Positions 42,301-53,640 of a DNA stretch of 64,000 nucleotides are shown one piece after another; within the stretch, counting starts at the first letter, position 1, and each line of letters begins with the position of its first letter. The notes under the pieces were generated by a model that saw only the letters and a list, made by a program, of their open reading frames with translations, was not told where the DNA came from and made no database searches. Both the position numbers and the translations under genes were made by a program. Source of the DNA: Antedon mediterranea (taxonomy: Eukaryota > Echinodermata > Crinoidea > Comatulida > Antedonidae); contig NC_092677.1 of the NCBI RefSeq assembly GCF_964355755.1, positions 9,694,601 to 9,758,600 of the forward strand, written 5' to 3'.

Positions 42301-44987
42301 CAGAGCTTTACACCATTGGTAACATAGCATTATTCCTCAATAAAGACCATTCCAATTTAGACCACTTGGCAGAGAGATTAGAGCTTAGATTTGTAATTAA
42401 AAATAATTTTTTTTACAGGGTACATTTGATGATTATTTAGAATTATTTCTACAATTTGGTTACATTTCATTATTCTCCGCTGTCTATCCTCTTGCGGCCT
42501 GCTTCGCCTTAGCAAACAACTTGATTGAGATTCGATCAGATGCGTTCAAGTTTTGCCGAGTTTTACAACGTCCATTCTCCAGGCCAGCGGGAGACATTGG
42601 CACTTGGTTGGTAAGTTAAATCTGTATTATGGACAACAGTGACCTTTTAGACTGACCGGTCCTTTTCTCAATACAGTAATGAGTAAAACATATACATTAG
42701 AGCTTCTCATTTGGGACACATATATTAAAAATGTCCCCCCTGAAAAAATAATTCTTAAAAAAATTGTTGTTGAATATTCCATTTTATTGTAACATAATAG
42801 TTTTCCACTTTAACCAAAAATTGATTTTTAAAAAAATGGAGTTACCTGAAAAAATGTAATTTAAAGCAAAAAATGTCTAAAATTGACTGCCAGATGGGTT
42901 TTGGTTGAATTTAACCATTTTTTATGAAAACATTATTTTTTGGGGGTTTTTTTTTCTATGGAAGTGATTAACTTTATTAAAACTACAAAATAAAATATTC
43001 AAAGGCTGATTTAATTAATCTTCATTTTTCATGTTTTTGGGGGACAATACATCTTTAAGGGAACACTTTCCCATTAGATTGCAATTATATAATGATAGTT
43101 ATGTTTTTTACCATCATTTCAGATAGTTTTTGAGATAATGAGTGTGTTGGCTGTAGTTACTAACTGTGCCTTGATTGGTATGTCACCAGAGATCCAAGAG
43201 CTGTTGCCGCAAATATCGCTCATTAAGCAAGTGCTTATATTTGTAGCTGTTGAAGTAAGTGCAAGGTTGTCATAAAGTTCTGTCTACAATATCAAACTTT
43301 ATGCGACAACAAAATGTGGTGTGCCCATATATGGACATGATGATGTCATATCACTACCATATTTGGGCATGTCACTACCATATTTGGGCATGTCACTGCC
43401 ATATTTGGGCATGTCACTGCCATATTTGGGCATGTCACTACCATATTTGGGCATGTCACTGCCATATTTGGGCACATCACTCTATTTTTGACTAGTTTGA
43501 GTTTTGCTTAGCAATGTGAAAGGCTGGGCCAATATGTTGCTCCTTGTTTGTTTGTTTCTACTACTACTACTAGACCTTACTACCATACGATCACGAGGTC
43601 TTCATTTAAAATCCTTAACAACCTGATACAATCGTTCATATGCTAAACATGTGACAGACTGTATTTATAGCTTTAAAACATTGTTTCTCTACAGCATCTA
43701 TTTCTTGGAGCCAAAGCAGCGATTGCAATATTAATTCCAGATCTACCAGAATGGCTTGAGATAGAGTTAGCCAAAGAGGAGTTTCAATCAAAACAGGCAC
43801 TTTTACAAAAGGTAACATATAACTTCAAAAATGCTTTACAAATTCTGATGCATTTTATTTATTTAGGGACAAGGCCTTATTTTTTTTTAGTTTAGGGGTG
43901 AGATAAGCAAAGTAAAATGTTATTTTGGATGAAAGCGATATGGTGCAATAGACTAGCATTTGAGAGGCATGGGTTCAAAAATTGTCTGTGTTTTTTTGCT
44001 TGTATCATTAAGTAAGATGCTTTACTCTCATTACCTCATCCATTGGATGGGACATAAAGCCGTTGCTCCTGGTGTGCATAAAATGCTTATGTCCGAAAAG
44101 AGAAGGTAATCGTCTCCCAGTCTGCTGATCATGACTTGGTTTATTGGCAAAATAAAATAAAACCAAGCATAAATTAAAATCATCAAATTATAAAAAATGG
44201 CAATATGAGCCAAACATTTCTCTTGTAAAGTTTTACCCACTTTTAATCTTTTACGATGAGATTTAAAAACTGCTAACCCTCCTTGTTAGAAGTGATCAAT
44301 TAAAGTCGCATTGTCCTTTCTACAAACACTCTCTTCACGTTGAGACTGTTTACTACACACAACCTGTGAATGCTGCTGTATGGTGTTTGTCCTCTGACCT
44401 TGTTTAAGTCAAGTTTAATGTGAATTCCATTATTACTACTTCTATTGATGATCACAGTGTAAATTTGTAGAATACTATGTATACGGCTTCTGTTGAAATC
44501 TGCAGATTTGGTATTTACTGTGTGAACACAGGCTTATTTTTTTGCACTAGGTTGCATTCGCACACAACAAGGTCAAGCTTTATGTTGTAAATATTAATAA
44601 ATATACAGGTGTGGTATTTACTGTGTGAACACATACTTATGTTGTCCTTGCATTATGTTGAATTCACACACAAGAATTATGTAATAAGGTCAACTTAATT
44701 ACATTGTAAATATCAATCAGTGTGCAAATTTAGTATTTACTATGTGAACACATACTTATGATGTCATTGCACTGTGTTGAATTTACACACAAGAATTGTG
44801 TAATAAGGTCAACTTAATTACGTTGTAAACATCAATCAGTGTGCAAATTTAGTATTTACTGTGTGAACACATACTTATGATGTCCTTGCACTGTGTTGAA
44901 TTTACACACAAGAATGATATATACATTGCTACATAATTTTATTTTTTTTTTATACAGAAAGCAGAAGCTATGAAAAAAACGGATTGA
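36365..44987 (+). CDS. ANO10: Anoctamin-10 (TMEM16K) homologue, 655 aa, 11 coding exons
   Basis: Exons: 36365-36746, 37907-38032, 38730-38852, 39002-39571, 39889-39944, 40477-40551, 41525-41689, 42419-42610, 43123-43254, 43695-43811, 44958-44987 (TGA); 656 codons, phases 1,1,1,1,0,0,0,0,0,0. The cytosolic N-terminus has [12 protein letters not shown]; then come [100 protein letters not shown] and [11 protein letters not shown], all in the order of ANO10. Length fits human ANO10 (660). TMEM16K is a Ca2+-regulated lipid scramblase of the ER; human loss causes a spinocerebellar ataxia. The acidic residues of transmembrane helices 7-8 ([18 protein letters not shown]) are kept. The C-terminus is short and Lys-rich. 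AATAAA at 45781-45786. Confidence 0.95.
37003..37751. mobile_element. 749-bp foldback element with about 75-bp inverted ends
   Basis: The left arm (37003-37078) and the right arm (37676-37751, inverted) agree except for about two bases, starting GTGGTTAGGATTCCGGCACC on both. The centre is unique, with CTCTCGCTCGCGC near 37570. There is no coding capacity. It fills much of ANO10 intron 1 (36747-37906). I could not establish a target-site duplication. Confidence 0.85.
38052..38242 (+). mobile_element. MITE family 1, copy 6, with expanded core
   Basis: Left AAGCTCTGTATAAAACTAGC (eroded), right GATAGTGTAGACAAGGCTT. The ATATGCCCAAATATGGTAGTG-type unit is repeated about four times. It starts 20 bases after the ANO10 exon-2 donor. 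Confidence 0.8.
39692..39840 (-). mobile_element. MITE family 1, copy 7
   Basis: Both ends are well kept (AAGCTCTGTCTACACT and GATAGTGTAGACAGAGCTT). The core is in the opposite orientation to copies 1-6. It lies in ANO10 intron 4. Confidence 0.85.
40005..40380. repeat. Low-complexity TTTATATTTCAATCC and TTTCAATCTTTCAGTC repeats
   Basis: Two related pyrimidine-rich arrays with units of 13-16 bp run through ANO10 intron 5. They have drifted and are not coding; open frames across them reflect the repeat. Confidence 0.75.
40595..40790 (-). mobile_element. tRNA-derived SINE, family 1, copy c
   Basis: On the minus strand: GTAGCTTGGTGGTTAACGTG (A box), GGTTCAATCC (B box), then the family body to the GAGCACAAACTCGCC complement. 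It lies in ANO10 intron 6, in the same orientation as copy d at 41872-42085 in intron 7. Confidence 0.75.
40918..41458. mobile_element. Interspersed repeat with GGCGGAGGTA-type ends
   Basis: It begins GCATACCTCCGCC and ends CCTCCTTGGCGGAGGTAA, with CAAACAGACAGACAAACAAA before the end. This pattern is common at the ends of repeats in marine invertebrate genomes. There is no long ORF. Its class is uncertain (LINE remnant or non-autonomous element). In ANO10 intron 6. Confidence 0.5.
41872..42085 (-). mobile_element. tRNA-derived SINE, family 1, copy d
   Basis: On the minus strand: GTAGCTTGGTGGTTAACATG, GGTTCAATCC, then the same body and AT-rich end as copies a and c. It lies in ANO10 intron 7. 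Confidence 0.75.
42208..42308 (+). mobile_element. MITE family 1, copy 8, truncated on the left
   Basis: Core GATATGCCCAAATATGGTAG and right end GTTAGAGTAGACAGAGCTT remain; the left terminus is missing. Confidence 0.7.
42724..43058. mobile_element. TTAA-MITE family 2, copy d
   Basis: Right end GGGGGACAATACATCTTTAA with TTAA at 43055-43058; left end ATTAAAAATGTCCCCCC. The full body is present. It lies in ANO10 intron 8, ending 64 bases before the next exon. Confidence 0.8.
43274..43502 (-). mobile_element. MITE family 1, copy 9, with a seven-fold internal 21-bp array
   Basis: Left terminus AAGTTCTGTCTACAATATC, then CATATATGGACATGATGATG, then about seven tandem units CACTACCATATTTGGGCATGT (alternating CACTACC and CACTGCC). 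The right terminus is mostly lost (GACTAGTTTGAG). It lies in ANO10 intron 9. Confidence 0.8.
43935..44125 (+). mobile_element. tRNA-derived SINE, third type (probable)
   Basis: ATATGGTGCAATAGACTAGC (A-box-like) and ATGGGTTCAAAAATTG (B-box-like) are followed by AGTAAGATGCTTTACTCTCA and a TTGGATGGGACATAAAGCCG segment. Tail unclear. In ANO10 intron 10. Confidence 0.5.
44508..44922. repeat. About 123-bp tandem repeat, 3-4 copies
   Basis: Each unit begins TTTGGTATTTACTGTGTGAA or a close variant, passes through ACATACTTATG, TGCACTGTGTTGAATT and CACACAAGAAT, and ends with AATCAGTGTGCAAA. The last two units are nearly identical; the first is diverged. In the last ANO10 intron. Confidence 0.85.
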
Positions 44988-47852
44988 AAAGTTAAGGAAA
45001 CAAGTAAGATTGGATTTTATTTTCAATGTCTTTGCCGTATTCTGATACTTTTAATTGCATTGTTCTTCTGCAACAAGCATAGAGACTGTTTAATGTTTGT
45101 TTATAACGGTGAAACTTCCTGCTGTTTCATAAGCTGTTCCTAATCAGTGAAACCTCTGGACCAATCATGAAGGTGTTTTCTTAGCTGTTTTTAATCGGTG
45201 AAACTTTTAGACCAATCATAGAAGTTGTTTCATAAGCTTTTCTCAATCAGTGAAACTTCTGTACCAATCACATTGACTGTTTTATAAGCTTATCCTGTGA
45301 AACTTATTTGGACCAATCATAGAATTTGTTTCCTAAGCTATTTTCAATTGGCGAAAATGTCTCGACTGTTCTCTAAACATTTTTAGTTGGTAAATCGTAG
45401 TTGCCAATACATCCAGTTATCCAATGGCAGAGGCTGTTTCAAAGCAGGATATCCAGTAACAAGAAGCTAAACCAATCGAGAAGCTTGTTATATGCTACAT
45501 CATTCCTTGTGACATTAGACCAGTGAAATACCTTGTTTTATATCTTCCGATATCTTTTATTCAATTGAACAATTTATTGTAACAGGCTGTAGTACAAGTT
45601 TATCATAGTTTTTGAATAATCTATGAACAATTCTGGACAAATCATAGAGACTGTTATACAATGTGTTTGTCAGAACATTTTCAAATTAGACCAATCACTG
45701 ATTGTTAAATACTACAGTCCACCTACTATTCCATTTTAAAATGTGTAATTTTGTCTCATTTTTGGGAAACCAAGTCTGAAAATAAATACTTATTCATCTG
45801 TTGAACATTATAGTAATAGGGCATTGCAATTGTTCTGTATTGCAATTATACAACCAAACTATTAAAACAACCAGAAATCCTCATATTAAACAGAGTATAT
45901 TCTAGTACAAGTAAATATATATATTTTTATAAATGCTGATTCTTTTCTATATACAACTCTATTTTTATACTTACTTTCTTATATAATATTATACCAATCT
46001 CACCTTTTAGGCTTCTGTTAACATTTTTTATAAACAATATTTCCATATGTTTTACATACATTCTATTATAATATTTGTTTATTATTATTGTTAATTCAGA
46101 GATTTTTTATTAGATATTTTTTTTAATAGTTCTACTGTAGACGTAGGCCTACAGTTGGTTCCGTTTTCAGAATTAATATATTATTTTATTTAATTCAATT
46201 ATATTATTTTAAAAGTACTTTATTATTAGCTTAGTTGTTTCATCAATATATTATTTTTGGGATTTCTAATTTATAAATAAGTTTTAATTTAATTAAGTTT
46301 TTTTCCTAATACAGGTCTACCCTTGAGTTAACTCCTCAAATTAGGTAACTCACCCCCACCCAATTTAGAAAACATGCTCTTTAGTTAGATACTGCACATC
46401 AATTAGTTTGAGACAACACTCTCTAAATCCAGATAACGCACTCAAATTAGAGACCACACACTCTAAATAGATATCGTTCTCTTTGGCAAGAGAATACTTA
46501 CTCTCTAAGTGAGAGATGACAATATATAATAAGATACTACTCTCCCTCTCCATTAAGTGCTCTCCAATTAGAGGCTATGCTCAGCTCTCCAATTAGAGGC
46601 CATGCTCTCCAATTAGAGGCCATGCTCTCCAATTTAGAGGCCATGCTCTCCAATTAGAGGCCATGCTCTCCAATTTAGAGGCCATGCTCTCCAATTTAGA
46701 GGCCATTCTCTCCAATTTGAGCCCATTCTCTCCAATTTAGAGGCTATGCACAGCTCTCCAATTAAGAATCCATACTCTCCAATTAGAGGCTATGCTCAGC
46801 TCTCCAATTAGAGGCTATGCTCAGCTCTCCAATTAGAGGCTATGCTCAGCTCTCCAATTAGAGGCTATGCTCAGCTCTCCAATTAGAGGCTATGCTCAGC
46901 TCTCCAATTAGAGGCTATGCTTAGCTCTCCAATTAGAGTCTATACTCTCCGATTAAGAGGCTATACCCTCCAATTTAGAAGCTATGCTTTCCAATTAGGG
47001 GCCGTACTCTTTAGACTTCACACTTACTCTCCAGGTAATTGGTTAATAAAACCATCACTTAGTAAATAAAACATAATAATGTTACTGTTTTAGTGTTTAT
47101 CGTTTTTTTATTCAGGTTTGCAGGTGTAGAATTCATATATATATATATACAGTTTATAAAAGATGATGAATATTCAATAACTTTTGTATTCAAAATATTA
47201 ATTAATAATTGCTCTATAGTTTATTTAGTTACGCAATAAAAATATTGTAAAGTTTCTTAAATTTCAAATATTTTGTTGTCTTGTGTGAAATTATTATGCT
47301 ACCGTGGAGCATGGATTAGGCCTACGTGGAGGAAATGCAATTTTATTTGTACCTCTATCGATGTTTGATGTACTGATGACGCAAATCGCGTTTACTTATC
47401 ATTTTTTAGGTGTACTGTAACGCATTATTGGCTCGTGTTTTGTCGCAATTGCGTGTCGCGAAAGTTAAAATACAACACCGGTGTAAAAGTGACAGGTATA
47501 GAATTCAAAGCCTGTGTAAACCCAAACGTTGTAAGTAAACATTAAAACTTGTAGTAAACATTGATTTTAATCCCTAGGCCAATGATTTCTACCCTGTCTA
47601 TTGACGTCGGTGAAGAAAGGCCTACACTGCAGATGGCCCATGAGTGACACTCCTTATATTGTATTCCACGTGTTATTGACTGATGTTTTGGTATCGTTAG
47701 GTGTCGTCGGGTTCCAAAGAAAACACAACCTCCCCTGAGGAAAATAATAGTAACGTAAATTAATTTTTAACTCAATATTTTTGTTTATTCAGAGTTTGTG
47801 GTTTATTAATGGTACTAGATTTGGCTTAATATAATGTAGTTGTATGACTCAC
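44988..47852. other. ANO10 3' flank: diverged repeats and a minisatellite, no gene
   Basis: After the ANO10 stop come degenerate about 60-bp repeats of the TCAGTGAAAC...GACCAATCA type (about 45090-45360, in the probable 3' UTR), AATAAA at 45781-45786, AT-rich DNA, the 46556-46935 minisatellite and a short AT microsatellite near 47136-47150. No coding exon was recognised. Confidence 0.6.
46556..46935. repeat. Minisatellite, 20- and 25-bp units (CTCTCCAATTAGAGG...)
   Basis: The first half has about 20-bp units CTCTCCAATTAGAGGCCATG; the second half has six or more 25-bp units in which CTATGCTCAG follows AGAGG. Degenerate CTCTCCAATT-like units extend upstream to about 46370 and downstream to about 47035. 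Confidence 0.9.
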
Positions 47853-48145
47853 TGTGTTTGCATACGGCATTCCATAGGAGAACTCCACGTGCATACAGGG
47901 CAGCAGGGTCTTGATTCCTGGATACCAACATTTTTTAATTTTCCTCGTGAATATTTTTTTAATAGCCACCTACACCGTAACATCATTCCTGTAGAGTTTT
48001 GAAAGATTTGTTTCAAAGAAAAACACATGAGAGGAAACAATTTCGCGGTTTTCCATTGATTTTCACACATTTTAGAAAATAAGAAACCTTCCATTATAAC
48101 CACAGAGAAAACTCTATAAACACTCAACCAATCAGAAACGTCCAA
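47853..48145 (-). other. Candidate minus-strand first exon (uncertain)
   Basis: An ATG-initiated open frame of 98 codons runs from 48145 to a point where its TGA overlaps a good splice donor (ACACA|GTGAGT, exon end 47853). Upstream on the same strand lie two inverted CCAAT boxes and a CRE. The translation (MDVSDWLSVYRVFSVVIMEG at its start) resembles nothing I know, and no downstream minus-strand coding exon is visible down to 45 kb. It may be a non-coding transcript or chance. Confidence 0.25.
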
Positions 48146-48210
48146 TCATTTTTCTCAAGACGTGACGTCATTTTCGGAAACTGTCACTCATATATGACAT
48201 ACGTCATTCA
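48127..48210 (-). promoter_or_regulatory. CCAAT-CRE cluster, possible promoter
   Basis: TGACGTCA, the full CREB/ATF consensus, is at 48163-48170. A second TGACGTATGTCA-type site is at about 48200-48210, and CCAAT (inverted on the minus strand) at about 48129-48133 and 48142-48146. The spacing resembles a TATA-less promoter for the minus strand. Confidence 0.35.
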
Positions 48211-50267
48211 AACGGGGGTCGCACGAGGATATTTAAGTCGTGTATAACACGTTTAACTCACAAAAAGTAAGCCTTTAATTGGCATATGTCGAAATATTTG
48301 CTAAGCGCGGATGATACCATAAGGACCCCCCGGAACATGTATTAAATATATATAGCAAACCGGAACTCTTGAATTAATTTAGCCTTAAGTATCCGTAATT
48401 ATACCTTAAGGATCCGTAATTATAGCCTTAGAAATGTAAGCCTTAGTATCCGTGGTAATTCCTTTAACTGTAGTAAATCAAATAATAGCGAGACCAAGAG
48501 ATCATTTGATATTGGAAATTGTTGACATTTTACTTAATACGAAGGGTTGAGTTAGACAGTAATGCACTTTCCCCTGCCCAATGTTATTATATGTTACGTT
48601 GTATCTTATTGTATTAATATTATAGTCGAATAAATAAACAAAATGAAATTATCGAAGTATATGATCACAATTTTCTAATATATCTTTAAAAGAACTTGGC
48701 AACTTTTGAAAAAAAGCACCATTAACTTAAATAGGCACATAGGATATGTCCTTGACGATTTTTCCCTAACCGAAAATACTACTGTACGCAATTATTATTT
48801 ATTTATTAAAATGTAATTGTGGCAATCGACTTAAAGACAACGTATTGGAATAGAAAAATAGAGAATGCCCCAATAAGTGGATTTTTCAGAGACCGTTTTT
48901 GCTCCGTCGTCGATGTGTGGATGGGAGTTCACTGTATCGTACTTTTTCTAATGTTGTTCACACTCAAGAATTGATACAAAGAGTGTGAAAGGCAAACCAA
49001 CGAGTGTGTGTATTGCCTTGGTTGTTTCGGAATGTCTAACATTGTTGGGGAACATCGTACTGGGAATTAACAAACATCCGTTTTGAAATGTGAAAATAGG
49101 CCTATATTTTAAAAATACTATAAAAACGTTTGTATTACCATTTTCCATTTGAATGTTCTTTATTCTTACTTATTCTATTGTCCTTTTCAAATTGTTTTCG
49201 TAGTCGTACATTTTATAGTTAGTGTTCTTAACAACAATAAAAAAAACTTTTTAGTTCATGGTTTGCGTCAACTTTTTAAAGTAAGAAAGTTTGATATTAT
49301 GTTCTTTAGGTTATGTTCGCGTCAACTCTAAGAAGCAGTAACGCGTTTCTCGGGTGTTCTGCGACATGATGATTTCGTTGTATATTATTATATTACGTCA
49401 TCGTTTTTTGACTATAAAATGGGAAAATTCCCTATTCTCAGTTGTAAGTCCGATGAATAGGTCAAGTTAGTGTTAAAGTGTCAGACAGTATGATAATTAC
49501 GCAATGAAAATAATATAATCTGTTTCTTTACGGACTACCGAAGGACACCACCTACGAATATCTATTCAAAATTGTAACTTACAACAATAAAAACAACTTG
49601 TTTGTCATATTTTCCATCCAATTATTATATATTTCAATAATACCTTGTCACGAATGACTTTATTGGCGTGTGGTAGTGTTGATGTTTTGTTCTGGATGGT
49701 TGCGTTTCTACTAGAAAGTAAAGTGTATACATTGTTGGTCTGTTCTTTCCCACGCCGCCTCTGTTTTTAAGGCCCCATTCGGAGTCTGGATCGATACTCA
49801 TAAAAAAAAATAGTGCAAATATATAACACCATCCTACTATTAAAGAAAACAATTATTAGGTATAAGAGTCTCTAAATTACGTACACCACTATCTTTCAAT
49901 TAAAATGAAACTGAGGAAGTTCGTAATTCAGCAGCATTCACAGTAGAACTCCTCATTTCCAGTCGAAGAAGAAATGCAATATATTTTAACACTCCACCAA
50001 CCTCTATTAAGAGGACACTTTGTTGTTCCTGAAGGTATCACCACCTTAATTGGTTTTCTATACTACAACCAATACTTAATAAGATTTCTATTAAATTTGA
50101 CATCCCTCTACTCTGCCTTGTATTGTACATGATATACGAAATTAAGTCACCAAAAACGGTCGAGCAAAATTTTAATGTATACGAATTTTCTGAGAGCAAT
50201 AAAAAGTTACCGTGAAAGCTACTATCGTGCTAAAGATATAGTTACTAAGTTACTAATGTAGAACCGT

Positions 50268-50411
50268 AAGCTCTGTCTACACTATCAAACTTGTTTGACA
50301 GTAAAACTGCGATGTACCCAAATATGGTAGTGATATGACATCATCATGTCCATATTTAGGCACATCCAATTTTTTTGTCACATAAAGTTTGATATTGTAT
50401 AAACAGAGCTT
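50268..50411 (+). mobile_element. MITE family 1, copy 10
   Basis: Ends AAGCTCTGTCTACACTATC and GATATTGTATAAACAGAGCTT, standard core with TACCCAAATATGGTAGTGAT. Confidence 0.85.
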
Positions 50412-50508
50412 GATTATGTGTTAACAAGATGAGTAAATACTAACTTTGAGTGGAGGTTTTTTGGTACGTGCAATAGTATCCCACTTTCCACTTGTGCGTT
50501 GTAGGTGA

Positions 50509-50527
50509 GGGGGGGGGGGGGGGGGGT
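50509..50527. repeat. G-run of about 18 bases
   Basis: A homopolymer of G, also a place where assembly length may be wrong. Confidence 0.8.
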
Positions 50528-51734
50528 AATCGGCTTTTATATTTGATTGCATTTTTACAAGACGAGATTTTCGTTGGCTCTAGTGTAAGATCATGCGGGA
50601 AAAAAACCCAGAATCTTTATTATTATTATTAAACAATTACCTCGATCAAAAGCTACTCAAATCTCAGACACAACAACAAAATCCTTACATCAATCTCAAA
50701 ATAGATGCAGGCTTATATATAACTGTCAATGTAAATAATATGCTAGTCGTAATAGTCCACGGTGGACTGCTTCAGTAAGTGTTCTGTAAACTATCCATTT
50801 AAAGTCAGTAAACAAATCGAATGGAAATTTTCGTTAACATTACGCTCAATTTAGTAGACAACAGGGTAATAAGCAGCCATGGCTAATTCGGCGACTCGGA
50901 GACCTGGGAACTGCCCTTAACACCATGTTGTTCGTTAGTGACGGTGCAGTATTAACTGGGCTACAGTTCGGCGGCGGCGCGAATGGCGCGTTAAGTTGGA
51001 CAATAATGATGCTCTTCTTTACTGAAATAATGTTTTTTTTTTTAAATAATTCGTTGCTTTATAAATGTATTAGTGCGTGTGTAGGTCTAAGGACGATAGG
51101 CCTACTTACAGTAGGAAAGTATGGTTGGGTGCTTAGCATTAAAGAAATCATTGATGACGTAGGGGATCCCCACACCTATGTGCTACACGTAAAAATAAAA
51201 ATAAAATAGAAATTGATAAACAAGGAAGATGAGAGGAAATATATGATAATGAGAAAAGGTCTGAAGCCGAGATTCAAACCCGCTTGCTTGGTATACAGGT
51301 ATCGTAACATTTGATACTGGGGCTTTCATTTTATAGTTTATTATCTGAAAAATGTCTAACACAGGACTCTGAGAAGGTCACATAGAATATGAAAATAGAA
51401 GACCGGAATAGTAGGCTCAGTCAACTCAAAACCACACAGTTAAAACTAGATTATAAAAACTCACTTACTTCCGGAAAATTCAATGAATGAGATTATCATT
51501 TTAATTTTAGTCAACCAATAAAACAGAGTTATGCGAGGTAGGCCACAAAAATGTCGCCGTTTTAACGGACTCGGATGCCGTTGGTACACGCTCTTATTTT
51601 GTTGGTAATCTTGTCGGTTTTCAAACTCTTTAACCATATGGTACACTTGCTAAATATTCCTAAACGTGGGTGTTTTGAAAAATAAAGTTTTATTGTATAG
51701 CTTTAAAGATTAACACCTGATTCTAAATAAAAAT

Positions 51735-52087
51735 TTAAGATTTATTGTTCCTGAATAATAATTTTTTTTTAATATTTTTGTTGAATATGCCACTTTAATG
51801 TCACATAATAGTTATCCACTTTGACCAAAAATTGAATCGAAAAAAAAAATTATTTACCTGAAAAAACTGTAATTTAAAGCAAAATATGGTCAAATTGGCT
51901 GCCAGCCAATGGATTTTTGGTTGGATTTTACCATTTATGATGTTATTTTATAAGTTAAAATATTGGTGATTTTTTTTTTTTTTTCTACGGAAGTGATTAA
52001 CTTTATTAAAACTACAAAATAACATATTCAAAGTCTGTTTTAATTAATCTTCATATTTTCATGTTTTTGGGGGACAATACATCTTAA
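51735..52087. mobile_element. TTAA-MITE family 2, copy e
   Basis: TTAA at 51735-51738 and 52084-52087; termini AGATTTATTGTTCC and GGGGGACAATACATC; full body. Confidence 0.8.
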
Positions 52088-52239
52088 ACAAAATTGTGCC
52101 GTCAGGACCATTAAAAATGTAAATTGATTGTTGTAAGCACAAGGTCCGACGATAAATATCTCACCAAACCGCATATTGTATTGTCGCACAAACTGATGCA
52201 CATTTAATTATATATCATTACACACGTGTTGCTGATACG

Positions 52240-52640
52240 TCACGTTATAGCATACATCTTACGTGCGTATACATACGTACTGCAGTAATGTTTGTTGTCA
52301 ATCTTGACATGGATGATACGTCACGTTACGTTATAGCATACATCTTACGTGCGTATATATACGTACTGCAGTCATATATGTTACGTGCGTATATATACGT
52401 ACTGCAGTAATGTTTGTTGTCAATCTTGACATGGATGATACCTCACGTTATAGCATACATCTTACGTGCGTATATATACGTACTGCAGTCATGTATGTTA
52501 CGTGCGTATATATACGTACTGCAGTAATGTTTGTTGTCAATCTTGACATGGATGATACGTCACGTTATAGCATACATCTTACGTGCGTATACATACGTAC
52601 TGCAGTAACGTATGTTGTCAATCTTGACATTGATGCGTCA
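52240..52640. repeat. Compound tandem array with palindromic TACGTGCGTATATATACGTA modules
   Basis: About four higher-order units of 80 or 121 bp each contain ACGTCACGTTATAGC, CATCTTACGTGCGTATATATACG-type text, TACTGCAGTAATG and GTTGTCAATCTTGACATGG. Longer units carry the TACGTGCGTATATATACGTA module twice. Inverted TTGTCAATCTTGACA is also a small palindrome. An 89-codon open frame crosses it by chance. Confidence 0.85.
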
Positions 52641-53417
52641 TCCTGTATGCCACTCATAACCCTAATGTACAGCACATGATATCCCTAACTTGAGCACAAT
52701 GTCAATGTTATATAACTCGCCAATTGATGGATGGCAGTGTGTACTCAGGTGGTACTAGACTTGTGGGTTAAATAATGTTCACTGCTAAGTCCTAATATGT
52801 TTGCGAAAGTAGGTCTATAGTTCTATAATGTTTTAAAGGTACTTTTCCGGCAGCTACAGTATGTTATCTAACATTATCATGTGAGAATTTTAAATGTATT
52901 TGGACCGTACAAATGAAGACAGGAGATTACTTGCTGGTTATATTAAAAGTTAGTGTTAGGATTAGTGTTGTTTTTCTATGAGCATGCTGTCTTCACTTGA
53001 TGGTCCTGATATAGTTCGTAGACTGTTTACTTATTAGCTGAAGTAGGCCTAGTAAGCTGTGGAAAACCGTCGCGCTGTGTTAAACCAAGCCTACCATAAT
53101 GCGCATGTCCCGTAATGTTGTAAAGGCATTTATTGTCCTAAGAGGCAAAAAGTAAATATTGTAGCATACACTATACTATAAAACAAATAACCCGAATCAT
53201 AAGGCCTAAGGCTGCATTCCTTAATTGCTATAATGACGTTTGAACAGTACGATAACAATCGATATATCAGTCTGGCTTCTCTACTCAAAAGGGTTAATTC
53301 TACTTTGTTATATTTTTCATTAGAGATTTTAGCTGTTATTATAACAAAATGGCTATAGCCTATATGGCTTTCATTTTGAATGGAAATAATGGTCACTCAG
53401 TGTGAGATAATAACGAT

Positions 53418-53452
53418 GCAGTACCACATCGTCACAACCATTCGGTACCACG
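53418..53452 (-). repeat. Inverted outlier of the 24-bp array, perfect 35-bp complement of 53677-53711
   Basis: The 35 bases here are the exact reverse complement of 53677-53711 inside the array, with about 224 bases between the arms. The rest of the intervening DNA is not array-like up to about 53600. Confidence 0.9.
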
Positions 53453-53640
53453 AATGAAAGAAAACGAAATAAAATAAACATCATTCGAGTACCGTGTGAT
53501 GGTGATTATGTTGTCAATTTAGCACCGTAGGTGACGATGAGGTCATTTGGGCACCATATACTGGGGTAGGCCTACTAGGTGGTGATGAAGTGGTTTTCAG
53601 TACCCGATATTGTGACCATGTGTTTATTTGGATATTGCAT

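Noticed and set aside
47136-47150. TATATATA stretch as a TATA box
   Set aside because: It is an AT microsatellite with no transcript evidence around it.
51265-51310. tRNA-like B box (GGTTTGAATCTC on the minus strand)
   Set aside because: No matching A box at tRNA spacing and no cloverleaf; too weak even for a SINE call.
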